Positions 7,689 through 16,283 are shown, numbered from the stretch's first letter. The stretch: DNA of 30,096 bases from DATAWZ01 sp036266975 (GCA_036266975.1 DATAWZ010000209.1:1-30096), one strand, 5' to 3'. Numbers and translations are program-made. Notes: a model not told the origin generated them from the sequence alone.

Positions 7689-9812
7689 GTGAGGGCACGA
7701 GTCGTATTGGGGGCGGGAGTGGCTGCTCTGGCGACGGCGCTTGGTGCGCCGGCGCTCGCCAGCGCGCAGACCTACCAGGTCGCGAGCACGGCCGACATGG
7801 CCGCGAGCAACCCGGCCGACGGGTGCGGCACGGGGATGGACGGCAGCGGCCCGTGCACGCTGCGCTCGAGCATCGCGGCCGCTGACGCGGCGGGCGGGAC
7901 CAGCACGATCAACCTGGTCGCCGGGAGCACCTACGACCTGACGATCGAGGTCAGCGACGACCCGTGCAACGCCGATTCCGGCGAGTTGTGGGTGGGGCCC
8001 CTCTGCGAGGACTCGAACCCTGGCGACGTGACGATCCAGGTCCCGGGCGGGACGGCGACGATCGACGGCGGCGGCGCCAGCGGCCTGGATCTGCGAGACC
8101 TCGAGCTCGGGCCCGACGAGACCCTGACGATCGACGACGTCACCATCACCGGCGGCGACGCCAACTGCTCGGATGGGTGCGACGCCGGAGATGACGGCTA
8201 CTACGACGACGGCGGCGGGATCTACAACTTCGGCGGCACGCTGATGCTCAACGACGACCTCGTCACCAACAACGCGTCGAGCGACGACGGTGGCGGCATC
8301 GCCCAGGACACGGCTCTCGTGCAGAGCGAGGCACAACCCCGCGCGGCCGAGCCGACCTCGAGCACGACGATCGTCGGTTCGACGATCTCCGGGAATACCG
8401 CAGCCTATGCGGGCGGAGGCATCGAGAACGAGAGCGACGGCCCCATGACCCTGCTCCAGGACACGATCTCCGGCAACGGCACCGCGTCGGAGGGTGGCGG
8501 GTTCGACGACCGCGGCCGCGCCGATAACACCCTGACCAACGACACGATCGTCGACAACACGATCACGCAGGACAGCGAGCCGGACTTCATCCAGGGGGGC
8601 GCTGGTGTCGAGTTCGCCGGCGGCGAAGGGACCGACACGGTCGCCTTCGACACCTTCGCCGGCAACACCGTCGTCGACCCCGACCCCCAGGAGGCCGACG
8701 ATCAGACGGTCAACATCGGCGTCGACAACGAGGTCGATACGGCGTTGACCAACGATCAGGTTGGCGCCGGGTTGGCTGCTCACCAGCAGGAGGAGGAGTC
8801 GACGGTCGAGCTACAGAACTCGATCCTGATCGGCGGGGCGAGCGATGGGCCCGATTACAACTGCGATCCGGACTCGATCACCGATCTGGGTGGAAATCTG
8901 TTCAACGACAGCGGGAGCGAGTGCGGGGCGGGGGCGGGCATCAGCGACCTGATCAGCTCCGATCCGCTGCTGGGCCCGTTGGTGGTCACGGTGGGTCCGA
9001 CGGCGACCGAGGTCCCGGCCAACGCCAGCCCGGCGGTCGACGCGATCATGCCGGCGAACTGCACCGACACGACCGGCGCCGCGGTGACGGCGGACCAGCG
9101 TGGGGTCATCCGCCCGCAGGGCGCGAACTGCGACATCGGCGCGGTCGAGGTCCAGCAGGCCGACATGGCCGTGACCTCGAGCGCCAATCCCGGGTCGGTC
9201 GCCGTGGGCGGCCAGTCGACGATCACCGACACGGTGAGCGACAACGGTCCCTCGCCCGGAACCAACGTGGTGCTCAGCGATCCCGCGGCGGGCTACACGA
9301 TCGTCTCGGCCAGCGCCTCACAGGGAACCTGCACGCACACGGCGACGACGGTGGCCTGCGCTCTGGGCACGATCCCCGTCGGGGCGCACGTGGTCGTCAC
9401 GATCGTCGTGAGCGGGACGTCAGCGGGAACGGTCGGAGCGACCGCGACGGTGAGGGCCGACCAGAAGGATCCCAACCCGGCCAACAACACCGCCCAGACC
9501 TCGCTCGCGATCACCGCGCCGGTGATAAAGGTGAACAACGCGGTGTGCGCGAGCCTGCGCCACTTCACCATCCACGTGCAGAACGCGCGCAAGCTCGGGC
9601 TTGTCTCGGCGGTGGTGACGATCGGCGGGCGCCGCTACAAGCTGCACAAGGGCCACTTCTCGGCACGCGTGAACCTGGCCGGCCTTCCCTATCTGACGTT
9701 CGTGGTCAAGATCACCGCGCACACCAAGCGCGGGAAGGTGCTCCACGCCAAGCGCACCTACCACACCTGCCGCCTGACCCCGCTTCCGGGGCACAAGTTC
9801 CTGCTGCTGTAG
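7689..9812 (+). CDS. Secreted CSLREA/beta-helix protein with DUF11 domain, copy 2
   Basis: This 707-aa paralogue of the preceding gene has the same architecture. It has a signal peptide (MRARVVLGAGVAALATALGA, cleavage near ASA-QTY) and a CSLREA-like motif, CTLRSSIAAAD, near residue 56. Beta-helix rungs are followed by a DUF11-like domain from ADMAVTSSANP and the basic C-terminal domain between two cysteines. The stretch TNDTIVDNTITQD is identical in both copies. The copies differ mainly in the N-terminal third, in a loop near residues 205-220 and in an insertion, VGAGLAAHQQEEE, before the conserved NSIL(I/L)GGASDGP. The GTG start has a GGGGGC-type ribosome-binding site. The gap to copy 1 is only 39 bp without a visible terminator, so co-transcription is likely. 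Confidence 0.85.
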   Translation: MRARVVLGAGVAALATALGAPALASAQTYQVASTADMAASNPADGCGTGMDGSGPCTLRSSIAAADAAGGTSTINLVAGSTYDLTIEVSDDPCNADSGELWVGPLCEDSNPGDVTIQVPGGTATIDGGGASGLDLRDLELGPDETLTIDDVTITGGDANCSDGCDAGDDGYYDDGGGIYNFGGTLMLNDDLVTNNASSDDGGGIAQDTALVQSEAQPRAAEPTSSTTIVGSTISGNTAAYAGGGIENESDGPMTLLQDTISGNGTASEGGGFDDRGRADNTLTNDTIVDNTITQDSEPDFIQGGAGVEFAGGEGTDTVAFDTFAGNTVVDPDPQEADDQTVNIGVDNEVDTALTNDQVGAGLAAHQQEEESTVELQNSILIGGASDGPDYNCDPDSITDLGGNLFNDSGSECGAGAGISDLISSDPLLGPLVVTVGPTATEVPANASPAVDAIMPANCTDTTGAAVTADQRGVIRPQGANCDIGAVEVQQADMAVTSSANPGSVAVGGQSTITDTVSDNGPSPGTNVVLSDPAAGYTIVSASASQGTCTHTATTVACALGTIPVGAHVVVTIVVSGTSAGTVGATATVRADQKDPNPANNTAQTSLAITAPVIKVNNAVCASLRHFTIHVQNARKLGLVSAVVTIGGRRYKLHKGHFSARVNLAGLPYLTFVVKITAHTKRGKVLHAKRTYHTCRLTPLPGHKFLLL
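9543..9812. repeat. Direct repeat: conserved 3' module, second copy
   Basis: This is the partner of 7382-7649. Between the two copies, DUF11 and C-terminal sequences are much more alike than the N-terminal thirds, which suggests homogenisation of the 3' halves by gene conversion, or constraint on a shared anchoring role. Confidence 0.85.
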
Positions 9813-9816
9813 CGAC

Positions 9817-10224
9817 TCAGGCCAGGACGGTCTGGACCTCGATCGGCTCGGTCAAGCGCTCGCGCAGCTCGTCGACGTCGACGTCCTCGCGGTAGCGCCC
9901 ATCGTCGCCGGGGTGGCGGAAGAGCAGGATCCGATCGGCCGGGAACGTGACGAGCGCGTCGGCGATCGCCTCGGGCAACTCGCTCTCGCCCGTGTCGCCT
10001 GCGGCGGGGATGCCCTCGGCGCGAAGCGCGTCGACGGTCTCGGATTCGACTTCCTGGGCCTTGGCGATCGCCTCGTCGGCGTCCGAGAGCCAGAAGCGCA
10101 GGCCGTTCTCGTGCAGCGCCGGCGCGACCACCATCACCTCGGCGTTCTCGACCGCGGTCGACCCGACCGCCTCGCGCAGCCGTCCGCCATCGATTGTTCG
10201 TGTCGTGACTACGAGTAGCTTCAT
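9817..10224 (-). CDS. USP-like alpha/beta protein
   Basis: This 135-aa soluble protein begins MKLLVVTTRTIDGGRLREAV and contains AEVMVVAPAL, FWLSDADEAIAKAQEV, GDTGESELPEAIADAL and ADRILLFRHP. The alternating beta-strand/helix pattern resembles universal stress protein-like proteins found in Solirubrobacterales, although the usual USP ATP-binding G-2x-G-9x-G(S/T) is not obvious. The ATG at 10224 is preferred over the upstream GTG because the first beta-strand begins there. It is convergent to the beta-helix gene with a 4-bp gap. The function is unknown; nucleotide binding or stress adaptation is a guess from fold. Confidence 0.72.
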   Translation of the reverse strand: MKLLVVTTRTIDGGRLREAVGSTAVENAEVMVVAPALHENGLRFWLSDADEAIAKAQEVESETVDALRAEGIPAAGDTGESELPEAIADALVTFPADRILLFRHPGDDGRYREDVDVDELRERLTEPIEVQTVLA

Positions 10225-10290
10225 CGCCGGTTCTCTACCCGCCGGCGCGGGCACGAATCGCCGGCGCTCAGCACTCGTCGCCGAGCCCGG

Positions 10291-10590
10291 TCACCTCTGC
10301 GCCCGCCGGATCAGGGTGGTCCCCGTGATCCTCTGCACGAGCTCCTCGCGCTGGTTGTGCAGCGTGCGCGCGATCACCGCGAGACCCCGGTCGGCGCGGC
10401 GCGTGTCGCGCAGCTCGGTGACCTCGGCGGTCAGGGTGAGCGTGTCCCGGGCACGCGTCGGTGCGCGCAGGCGAGTCTCCATCCCGACCCAGCGCCACGA
10501 TCGCGTCCTGCCGCCCTCGGTGATCGTGCGCGAGGGGCAGACCTCGCTCAGGCCGACGTGCAGGTCCTACGACCAGCGCGGATCGGTCAG
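10291..10590 (-). pseudogene. Decayed MaoC-like (R)-hydratase
   Basis: Directly after the SDR stop codon, one frame reads LTDPRWS, a TAG at 10569-10567, DLHVGLSEVCPSRTITE, then RTRSWRWVGMETRLRAPTRA, DTLTLTAEVTELRDTRRADR and ends NQREELVQRITGTTLIRRAQ. The first block matches the start of MaoC dehydratases (DLEVG...SRTITE) and the second matches their end (RAPVRAGDTL...VLNQRGE...RR). The middle, with the usual catalytic Asp/His-containing segment of roughly 60-80 residues, is missing. There is thus a nonsense codon plus an internal deletion. The intact gene would have formed a FabG-MaoC pair with the upstream SDR. A restart at the ATG at 10482 would make a 63-residue fragment without the active site. 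Confidence 0.75.
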
Positions 10591-11324
10591 CTGAACCGCC
10601 CGCCGGAGACGTGGATGACGTCCCCGGTGACGAAGGAGGCCTCGGGGGAGACGAGATAGGCGATCGCCGCGGCGACGTCCTCGGGCTCGCCCAGCCGCTG
10701 GATCGAATTGGCCTTTCGCGCCCGCTCGGCGATCTGCTCGAAGCGGGGGTGGGCGCGGATCGCGTCGGTCTGCACGATCCCCGGCGCGACGGCGTTGACC
10801 GTGATGCCGTGGCGCCCGAGCTCCTTGGCCAGCGCGCGCGTGAGCCCGGTGAGCCCCGCCTTGGCGGAGGAGTAGTTGGCCTGGCCGGGGTTGCCCAGGT
10901 AGGCCCTCGAGGTGATGTTGACGATCCGTCCCTGACCCTGGGCGATCATCACCGGGGCGGCGGCCCGCGAGCAGTGAAACGCCCCGAACAGGCAGACCTC
11001 GACGACCGAGCGGAACTCCTGGTCGCTCATCTTGGTCAGTGGGGCGTCGCGCACGAAGCCCGCGTTGTTGATGAGGGCATCCAGGCGCCCGTGGCGCTCG
11101 GCGACGTCGTTGATGAACGCGTCGACCGCGGCGGAGTCGGTGACGTCGACCGTGCCCGGCTCGACCCCCAGGCCCTCGGCCCGCAGCGTGGAGGCGACCC
11201 GCTCGCTCGCCTCCGGGTCGATGTCCGCGAGCACGACGAGCATCCCGTCGCGGGCCAGGCGCCGGGCGGTGGCCGTGCCGATCCCGCCGGCGCCTCCGGT
11301 CACCATCGCCACTCGCTCAGCCAA
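10587..11324 (-). CDS. SDR-family 3-oxoacyl-ACP reductase-like (FabG-like)
   Basis: This 245-aa classical short-chain dehydrogenase carries the cofactor motif TGGAGGIG near residues 8-15. DI in LADIDPEA suggests an NAD(H) preference by the acidic residue. NNAG is near 87, the catalytic Ser is in NITSRAYLG, YxxxK is YSSAK near 150, and NAVAPGIVQTDA follows. The C-terminus IHVSGGRF is FabG-like. The TTG at 11324 is chosen: it puts the Rossmann motif at the normal distance and has GGAG upstream, while the long upstream extension is Arg-rich and unlike the family. A degraded MaoC-like hydratase follows immediately. Possible role: beta-oxidation or fatty acid and polyester precursor metabolism. 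Confidence 0.9.
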   Translation of the reverse strand: MAERVAMVTGGAGGIGTATARRLARDGMLVVLADIDPEASERVASTLRAEGLGVEPGTVDVTDSAAVDAFINDVAERHGRLDALINNAGFVRDAPLTKMSDQEFRSVVEVCLFGAFHCSRAAAPVMIAQGQGRIVNITSRAYLGNPGQANYSSAKAGLTGLTRALAKELGRHGITVNAVAPGIVQTDAIRAHPRFEQIAERARKANSIQRLGEPEDVAAAIAYLVSPEASFVTGDVIHVSGGRFS

Positions 11325-11377
11325 CGATCCGCTCCATCGCGCGGCGAAAGCTAGTCGATGTCGGGCATACTCGGGCC

Positions 11378-11830
11378 GTGCCGCTGTTTCGCCGCTCCCG
11401 CCCGTCGGACGAGCCGCGCGTCGCGGCGGCCCTGGCCGACGCGGCTGCCGCCGGCGCGGCGCCGCCCGCCCCCGAGGCGACGCGCGAGCTCGAGCGGATC
11501 GCCGCGCTGCCACTCACCGAGCTCGCCGCCCAGGTGATGGCCGTCGTGGCCGACCAGACCGCGCCGTTCGGCTCGGACAGCGAGCGGCACGAGAGCGTCA
11601 GCATCAGCGAGGTGGTCGACGCCTACTGCGCCGCACGCACGATCGCGCTGCCCCCGGGCTCGCACCGCTACTTCCGCGAGGCGATGTGGACGCTCGCCGT
11701 CGCGCGCCTGGTCGCTCCCGACCGCAACCGGCTCGGTCCGGCGCCCGACTATGCCCCCACCCGCGACGGGCTGGCCGCGCTGCAGCGCGGCGACGTCGCC
11801 GAGATCCTCGCCCGGCGGCTGCGCGACTGA
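11378..11830 (+). CDS. Hypothetical protein
   Basis: I do not recognise this 150-aa soluble protein. It starts at GTG with MPLFRRSRP, then an Ala/Pro-rich stretch to about residue 35. A likely helical core follows with ELERIAALPLTELAAQVMAV, SISEVVDAYCAARTIALPPG and YFREAMWTLAVARLV, ending GDVAEILARRLRD. There is no signal peptide or membrane helix. It is divergent from the SDR (53 bp between starts) and convergent to the thioesterase with a 4-bp gap. Codon use looks like that of neighbouring genes, so it is likely a real gene. Confidence 0.7.
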   Translation: MPLFRRSRPSDEPRVAAALADAAAAGAAPPAPEATRELERIAALPLTELAAQVMAVVADQTAPFGSDSERHESVSISEVVDAYCAARTIALPPGSHRYFREAMWTLAVARLVAPDRNRLGPAPDYAPTRDGLAALQRGDVAEILARRLRD

Positions 11831-11834
11831 GGGT

Positions 11835-12629
11835 TCACGTGCGCGCCTGCACGAGCAGCGACTGCTGTCCGCGCCCGAACGCGCCCGCCTCGTCGTAGAG
11901 CACCGAGGCGGCGAGGGCCACGCCGCCCGCGCCCAGCAACGTGCGAGCGCGCACGCCGATCCACTCGCCCCGCGGCGGGCGCCACAGCGCGATCGACAGG
12001 TCGGCGTTGATGAAGAGGTACTGCTCCCAGCGCAGCGCGGAGCCGATGCCGTTGCCCAGGTCGGCCGCCGCCGCGGCGCGCATCAGCGGGCTCGGCTCCT
12101 CGTCGGCGACGAGCGGGCGCCGCAGCCGCGTCCACACGGCCGAGGGGCCGGGCCCGAAGTCGCCGGTCAGGAAGCGGATCTCGATCGCCGTGGCTCCGAA
12201 GCTCTCGTTCGCTCCGGTCGGGTCCAAGCGCACCGGCTTCGCCTCCTGCGGGCCGGGCGTCAGCACGTCGGGCTCGGGCTCGGGGAGGGCCGCGACGCTG
12301 TCGGGGACCGGCAGCAGACACAGCGCCCGTCCCTGCGCGACGACCTGGTCGGTGCGCAGCGCGGCGGCCAGACGCAGGACGCGGCGGCCCGGGTGCTCGA
12401 CCTCGGCGGTGAGCTCGAGCGGCACGAGCGGGATCGCGCGCACGAGCTGGAAGTCCAGGTGGGCGATGGCCAAGCCGGTGGTGGGCGGCGCGAGCCGCTC
12501 GAGCGCCCGGGTGAGCAGCGCCGCGGTCGCGCCACCGTGCAGCGCCCCGGACGGATCCCAGGGGCCGCGGGCGTGCCCGCTGGGCAGGTAGCGGCCATCC
12601 TCGAGGCCGCTGAAGATCGGGTCCGGCAC
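11835..12629 (-). CDS. Acyl-CoA thioesterase-like (double hotdog, TesB/4HBT_3 type)
   Basis: This 264-aa protein has the layout of a double-hotdog thioesterase. The first hotdog includes PSGALHGGATAALLTRAL near residues 25-43 and AHLDFQLVRAIPLVPLELTA near 54-73. The second includes VWTRLRRPLVADEE, DLGNGIGSAL and INADLSIALWRPPRGEWIGV, with GVALAASVLYDEAGAFGRGQ at the C-terminus. Such enzymes hydrolyse acyl-CoA thioesters. The GTG start is preceded by GAGGA about 11 bases upstream. It begins 23 bp after the monooxygenase stop on the same strand and is probably the last gene of the P450 run. The acyl chain preference is unknown. Confidence 0.85.
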   Translation of the reverse strand: MPDPIFSGLEDGRYLPSGHARGPWDPSGALHGGATAALLTRALERLAPPTTGLAIAHLDFQLVRAIPLVPLELTAEVEHPGRRVLRLAAALRTDQVVAQGRALCLLPVPDSVAALPEPEPDVLTPGPQEAKPVRLDPTGANESFGATAIEIRFLTGDFGPGPSAVWTRLRRPLVADEEPSPLMRAAAAADLGNGIGSALRWEQYLFINADLSIALWRPPRGEWIGVRARTLLGAGGVALAASVLYDEAGAFGRGQQSLLVQART

Positions 12630-12652
12630 GAAGCGCGGATCCTCTGCGCGGC

Positions 12653-14107
12653 TCAGCTGCTCAGGACGTAGCGGTCGGGATCGAAGCGTTGGGTGCGCCG
12701 GCGAAAGCCGGCGGCGAAGCCCGGATACAGCGCGAAGTTGCGCCCGTTCTCGTCCAGGTAGTAGGCGTTGCAGCCGCCGTCGGTCCAGACGCTGCCCTCG
12801 CTGCGCCGGTCGACCTCGCTCACGAAGCGCTCGAGCGCATCGTGGCGCACCTCCACCCGGCGCAGCCCGCGGCCGTCCATCGTCTTCAGCGCGCTGATCA
12901 CGTAGGCGATCTGCGACTCGAGCGTGAAGATCACCGAGTTGATCCCGATCGCGTTGGGGCCGAGCAGGATGAACAGGTTGGGAAAGCCCGGCACGGTCGT
13001 GCCCAGGTAGGCCCGCGGCGAGCGCTGCCAGAGATCCCCGAGCGTGCGGCCGCGGGCGTCGCGGATCCGCTCGACCAGCAGCGAGCGGTTGTAGCGGTAG
13101 CCGATCGCCGTGATGATCGTGTCGAGCTCGCGGCGCGCGCCGTCGGCGGTGACGATCTCGCGGCCCTCGACGGCCCGGATCGGCTCGGTGATGACCTCGG
13201 CGTTGGCCGCGGCGAGCGCCGGGTAGTAGGTGTTCGAGAGGATCGGGCGCTTGCAGCCGAAGCGGTAGTGGGGGAGGAGCTTGCGGCGCAGCTCGGGGTC
13301 GGCGACCTGCCGGCGCAGATGGGCGCGCCCGAGCGACTCGATCGGCGCGATCAGCTGGGTGCGTCCGCGAAAGCCGACGCCGAACGCCTCATATAGCGCG
13401 AACAGGGCGTTGCGCTGGACGTCCTGGGCGACGGGCAGCATCCGGTAGGCCTGGCGCTCGAGCCAGGGCACGCGGCGGTCGGGGTGGGGGATGACCCACG
13501 GCGGCGTGCGCTGGAAGACGTGCAGGCGGGCCACGCGCGGCTGGATGAGCGGCACGAACTGCGCCGCCGCCGGGCCGGTGCCGATGACCGCGACCCGCTC
13601 GCCCTGCAGGTCGTGGTCGTGCTCCCAGCGCGCGGAGTGAAAGCGGTGGCCCTCGAAGTCCGCCAGGCCCGGGATGTCGGGCTCGTTGGGCTCGGCCGTC
13701 GCGCCGATCGCGCTCACGAGCACGTCGGCCGTCACCGGTCCGTCGCAGGTGCGAAGCCGCCAGCACCCGGCGTCATCATCCCAGTCGCTGCGGAGCATCT
13801 CGCACCCGAAGCGGATGTGGGGGGTGACCTCGTGCTCGTCGGCCACCGCCCGGATGTAGTCGAGGATCTCCTGCTGGCGCGGGAAGAGGCGGCGCCAGTG
13901 CGGGTTTCGCGCGAAGGAGTACGAGTACAGGTGGGTGGGGATGTCGCAGGCGCAGCCGGGATAGGTGTGCTCGAACCACGTCCCGCCCGTCGAGGGATTG
14001 CGCTCGCAGACCAGGTAATCGTCGATGCCCGCCTGGGCCAGGCGCACGCCGAGCCCCACCCCGGCGAACCCCGCCCCGACGATCACGACCCGGTAGTGCT
14101 CGCTCAT
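12653..14107 (-). CDS. Flavin-containing monooxygenase, Baeyer-Villiger type
   Basis: This 484-aa FAD/NADPH enzyme has two Rossmann motifs: VIVGAGFAGVGLG at the N-terminus and AVIGTGPAAAQ near residue 170. Between them lies a BVMO-like fingerprint, FEGHRFHSARWE, which matches FxGxxxHxxxW but has Glu where Pro or Asp is usual. STGGTWFEHTYPGCACD is the flavin-proximal segment, and LDTIITAIGY and LFILLGPNAIG occur late. The family inserts oxygen next to a ketone, giving an ester or lactone. ATG 14107 overlaps the SDR stop as ATGA, implying translational coupling. Placed after a P450 and an SDR, it could take the ketone they make. The substrate is unknown; a cyclic or long-chain ketone is the inference. 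Confidence 0.9.
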   Translation of the reverse strand: MSEHYRVVIVGAGFAGVGLGVRLAQAGIDDYLVCERNPSTGGTWFEHTYPGCACDIPTHLYSYSFARNPHWRRLFPRQQEILDYIRAVADEHEVTPHIRFGCEMLRSDWDDDAGCWRLRTCDGPVTADVLVSAIGATAEPNEPDIPGLADFEGHRFHSARWEHDHDLQGERVAVIGTGPAAAQFVPLIQPRVARLHVFQRTPPWVIPHPDRRVPWLERQAYRMLPVAQDVQRNALFALYEAFGVGFRGRTQLIAPIESLGRAHLRRQVADPELRRKLLPHYRFGCKRPILSNTYYPALAAANAEVITEPIRAVEGREIVTADGARRELDTIITAIGYRYNRSLLVERIRDARGRTLGDLWQRSPRAYLGTTVPGFPNLFILLGPNAIGINSVIFTLESQIAYVISALKTMDGRGLRRVEVRHDALERFVSEVDRRSEGSVWTDGGCNAYYLDENGRNFALYPGFAAGFRRRTQRFDPDRYVLSS

Positions 14108-14889
14108 AGCTCGGCCCGGGCCACGAGGCCCTGGATCGCCTGCGGGGCGCCCCGCAGCAGCTTGTACGCGAGCGTGGACTCGAGCCCGACGGGCACGATG
14201 TCGCGGTTGCGCTTCGCGCACCCCACGATCGCCTTGGCCACCAGGTCCGGAGAGTGGCCCAGACCGAGGGCCCGCTCGGCACGGCTCTGGCGCGAGGCCA
14301 TGCGTCCGCGGTAGCGGGTGCGCGCCGCGATCGGGGTGGCGATCACTCCGGGGCAGATGACGCTCACCCCGACGCCGTGGGCGCGCCAGTCGGCGCGCAG
14401 GCACTGCGAGAGCGCGACCACCGCGGCCTTGCTCGCGCAGTACGCCGCCATGTGGCGGTTGGGGATGTACGCCGCCGCCGAGGCGATGTTGATGATCTGT
14501 CCGCGCCCGCGACCGACCATGCCGGGGCCGAACGCGTAGCAGCCGTGGGCGACCCCGTCGAGGTTGATCGCGCGCAGCCAGGCCCAGTCCTCGAGCGTGC
14601 TGTCCAGGAACGGCCCGACCAGCCCGACCCCGGCGTTGTTGACGAGCACGTCGACCTCGCCGAGCTCGTCGGCGAGCGCCTGCACCGCGTCCGCGTCGGC
14701 CACGTCGCAGCGGCGTGCGCTCGAGAGCACGCCCAGCGCGCAGCACTCCTCGGCGGTCTGCTGCGCCGAGCCCTCGTCGATGTCGACGGCCACGACCTCG
14801 GCCTGCTCGCGGGCGAAGCGCAGCGCGGCGGCGTGGCCGATGCCGCTGCCGGCCCCGGTGATCACGACCCGCGCGCCGGCGACCTTCAT
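14104..14889 (-). CDS. Short-chain dehydrogenase/reductase in the P450 operon
   Basis: This 261-aa classical SDR has TGAGSGIG at residues 11-18 and an acidic cofactor-selecting VAVDIDEG. It has NNAGVG, the catalytic serine in NIASAAAYIPN, YxxxK as YCASK near 155, and CPGVIATPI after it. The C-terminal ~60 residues (ALGLGHSPDLVAKAIVGCAK, then a membrane-prone STLAYKLLRGAPQ) resemble SDRs of lipid and steroid metabolism. It overlaps the P450 stop (14886-14889) and the monooxygenase start (14104-14107), each by 4 bp. Likely role: oxidation of the alcohol formed by the P450 to a ketone. Confidence 0.92.
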   Translation of the reverse strand: MKVAGARVVITGAGSGIGHAAALRFAREQAEVVAVDIDEGSAQQTAEECCALGVLSSARRCDVADADAVQALADELGEVDVLVNNAGVGLVGPFLDSTLEDWAWLRAINLDGVAHGCYAFGPGMVGRGRGQIINIASAAAYIPNRHMAAYCASKAAVVALSQCLRADWRAHGVGVSVICPGVIATPIAARTRYRGRMASRQSRAERALGLGHSPDLVAKAIVGCAKRNRDIVPVGLESTLAYKLLRGAPQAIQGLVARAEL

Positions 14890-16283
14890 GCCGCCACCGC
14901 CACGCGCGTGCGCCGCCGGGCGACCATCTTCACCCCGCGCCGCGGGCGCAGCGTGAGCGTCGCCTCGGGCTCCACCGGGTGCCCGGGCACGAGGTCATAG
15001 ACGAACGCCTGGCTCATCATCGCGGTGATCAGCGTCCCCTCCATCAGGGCGAAGCTGGAGCCGATGCAGATCCGCCGCCCGCCCCCGAAGGGCAGGTAGG
15101 CCGACCGATGCTGGCCCTTGGCGTTCTCGGGCAGGAAGCGCGCCGGATCGTAGACGTCCGGGTCAGGCCAGAAGCGCGGGTCGTGGTGGATCCCGTGAAT
15201 GGGGACGAACACGGTCGCGCCGCGGGGGATACGGTAGCCGTCGATCTCGTCCTCCTGCACGCAGCGGCGCGGGATCACCCACGCCGGCGGCATCACCCGC
15301 ATCGCCTCCTGGAAGCACGCGGTCGTCCAGGGCAGGCGTTCAACGTCGGCGATCGTCGGCCGGCGGCCGTTCTCGAGGGCCGCGTCGACCTCGGCGAGCA
15401 TCAGCTCGCGGGCGTCGGGGTTCAGCGCGAGCAGGTACCACATCCAGGTCAGGGCGTTGGCCGTGGTCTCGTGGCCGGCGAGCATGAACGTGGTCGCCTC
15501 GTCGCGCACCCGGCGCGGGGTGAGGGCCCCCTGCTCGTCGCTCGCGCTGAGCAGCAGCCCGAGCAGGTCCGGACTGTCGCTCGGGTGCGTGCGGCGGTGC
15601 TCGATCGTCTCGGCGACCGTGCGCTCGATGATCCGCATCGCGCGCTGGGGGCGGTCGACCGGCGGTGGCAGCCACGGGGCGTGGCGGATGGCGCCCACCG
15701 CGGTGCGGGCCATCCAGGTCGGCGGGTCGAAGATGGTCATCAGGCGGGCGCCGAACTCGGCGGCGTGCAGCGCGCTGGTCACCGTCGGACCGATGCGCTC
15801 GGCCAGGCTGCCCATCTCCTGTCCGAAGAGCGCCGCGCCCACGACGTCGAGGGTCAGCGCGGTCATCGCCTGGCTCATCTCGACCGGCGTGCGCGTGGCG
15901 CCGGTGTCGAGGGTGGCGACAAACCGCTCGATCGGGTCGATCATGAGGTCGCCCAGCCCGCGCAGATGGCGCTTACTCATCACCGGAGCGAGCATCTGGC
16001 GGTAGCGTCGCCAGGACTCGTCCTCGTCGGTGAACAGGCTCAGCCCGACGACGGCGCGCAGCAGCTCGTACTCGATCGACTTGTGGTACCGGTCGGCCCC
16101 CTCGTGCAGCACGTGGTCGACGTAGTCGGGGTGGCCGAGGCCGATGCTCACGCGCCGCCCGATGCGCCAGCGCACGATGTCGTGCTCGGGCGTGCCGACC
16201 TCGCTGCCGGTGCTCAGGCCGCGAACGAGGACCTCGCGGGCGACCTCCATCCCGCTGACGGTGGGGATCGGTCTGCCGGTCAC
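14886..16283 (-). CDS. Cytochrome P450
   Basis: This 465-aa P450 has every core motif. The I-helix is TTFMLAGHETTANALTWMWY near residues 260-280. The K-helix ExxR is EAMR in ACFQEAMRVMPPAW, the PERF-like region is YDPARFLPE, and the heme-thiolate loop is FGGGRRICIG near 405-414. The length and the LPFGGGRRICIG form resemble CYP families that hydroxylate fatty acids, alkanes or terpenoids more than short soluble CYP105-like enzymes. No N-terminal anchor is seen. No ferredoxin or reductase gene is nearby, so electrons must come from elsewhere. GTG 16283 overlaps the kinase-like gene's stop as GTGA. Confidence 0.95.
   Translation of the reverse strand: MTGRPIPTVSGMEVAREVLVRGLSTGSEVGTPEHDIVRWRIGRRVSIGLGHPDYVDHVLHEGADRYHKSIEYELLRAVVGLSLFTDEDESWRRYRQMLAPVMSKRHLRGLGDLMIDPIERFVATLDTGATRTPVEMSQAMTALTLDVVGAALFGQEMGSLAERIGPTVTSALHAAEFGARLMTIFDPPTWMARTAVGAIRHAPWLPPPVDRPQRAMRIIERTVAETIEHRRTHPSDSPDLLGLLLSASDEQGALTPRRVRDEATTFMLAGHETTANALTWMWYLLALNPDARELMLAEVDAALENGRRPTIADVERLPWTTACFQEAMRVMPPAWVIPRRCVQEDEIDGYRIPRGATVFVPIHGIHHDPRFWPDPDVYDPARFLPENAKGQHRSAYLPFGGGRRICIGSSFALMEGTLITAMMSQAFVYDLVPGHPVEPEATLTLRPRRGVKMVARRRTRVAVAA

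Noticed and set aside
7239..8783. 514-aa minus-strand open frame across the second beta-helix gene
   Set aside because: It mirrors the repeats of the plus-strand gene and contains no independent domain or ribosome-binding site.
5484..9812. Short tandem repeats as a CRISPR array
   Set aside because: The repeated segments are degenerate coding repeats for beta-helix rungs in frame, not identical repeats with unique spacers.
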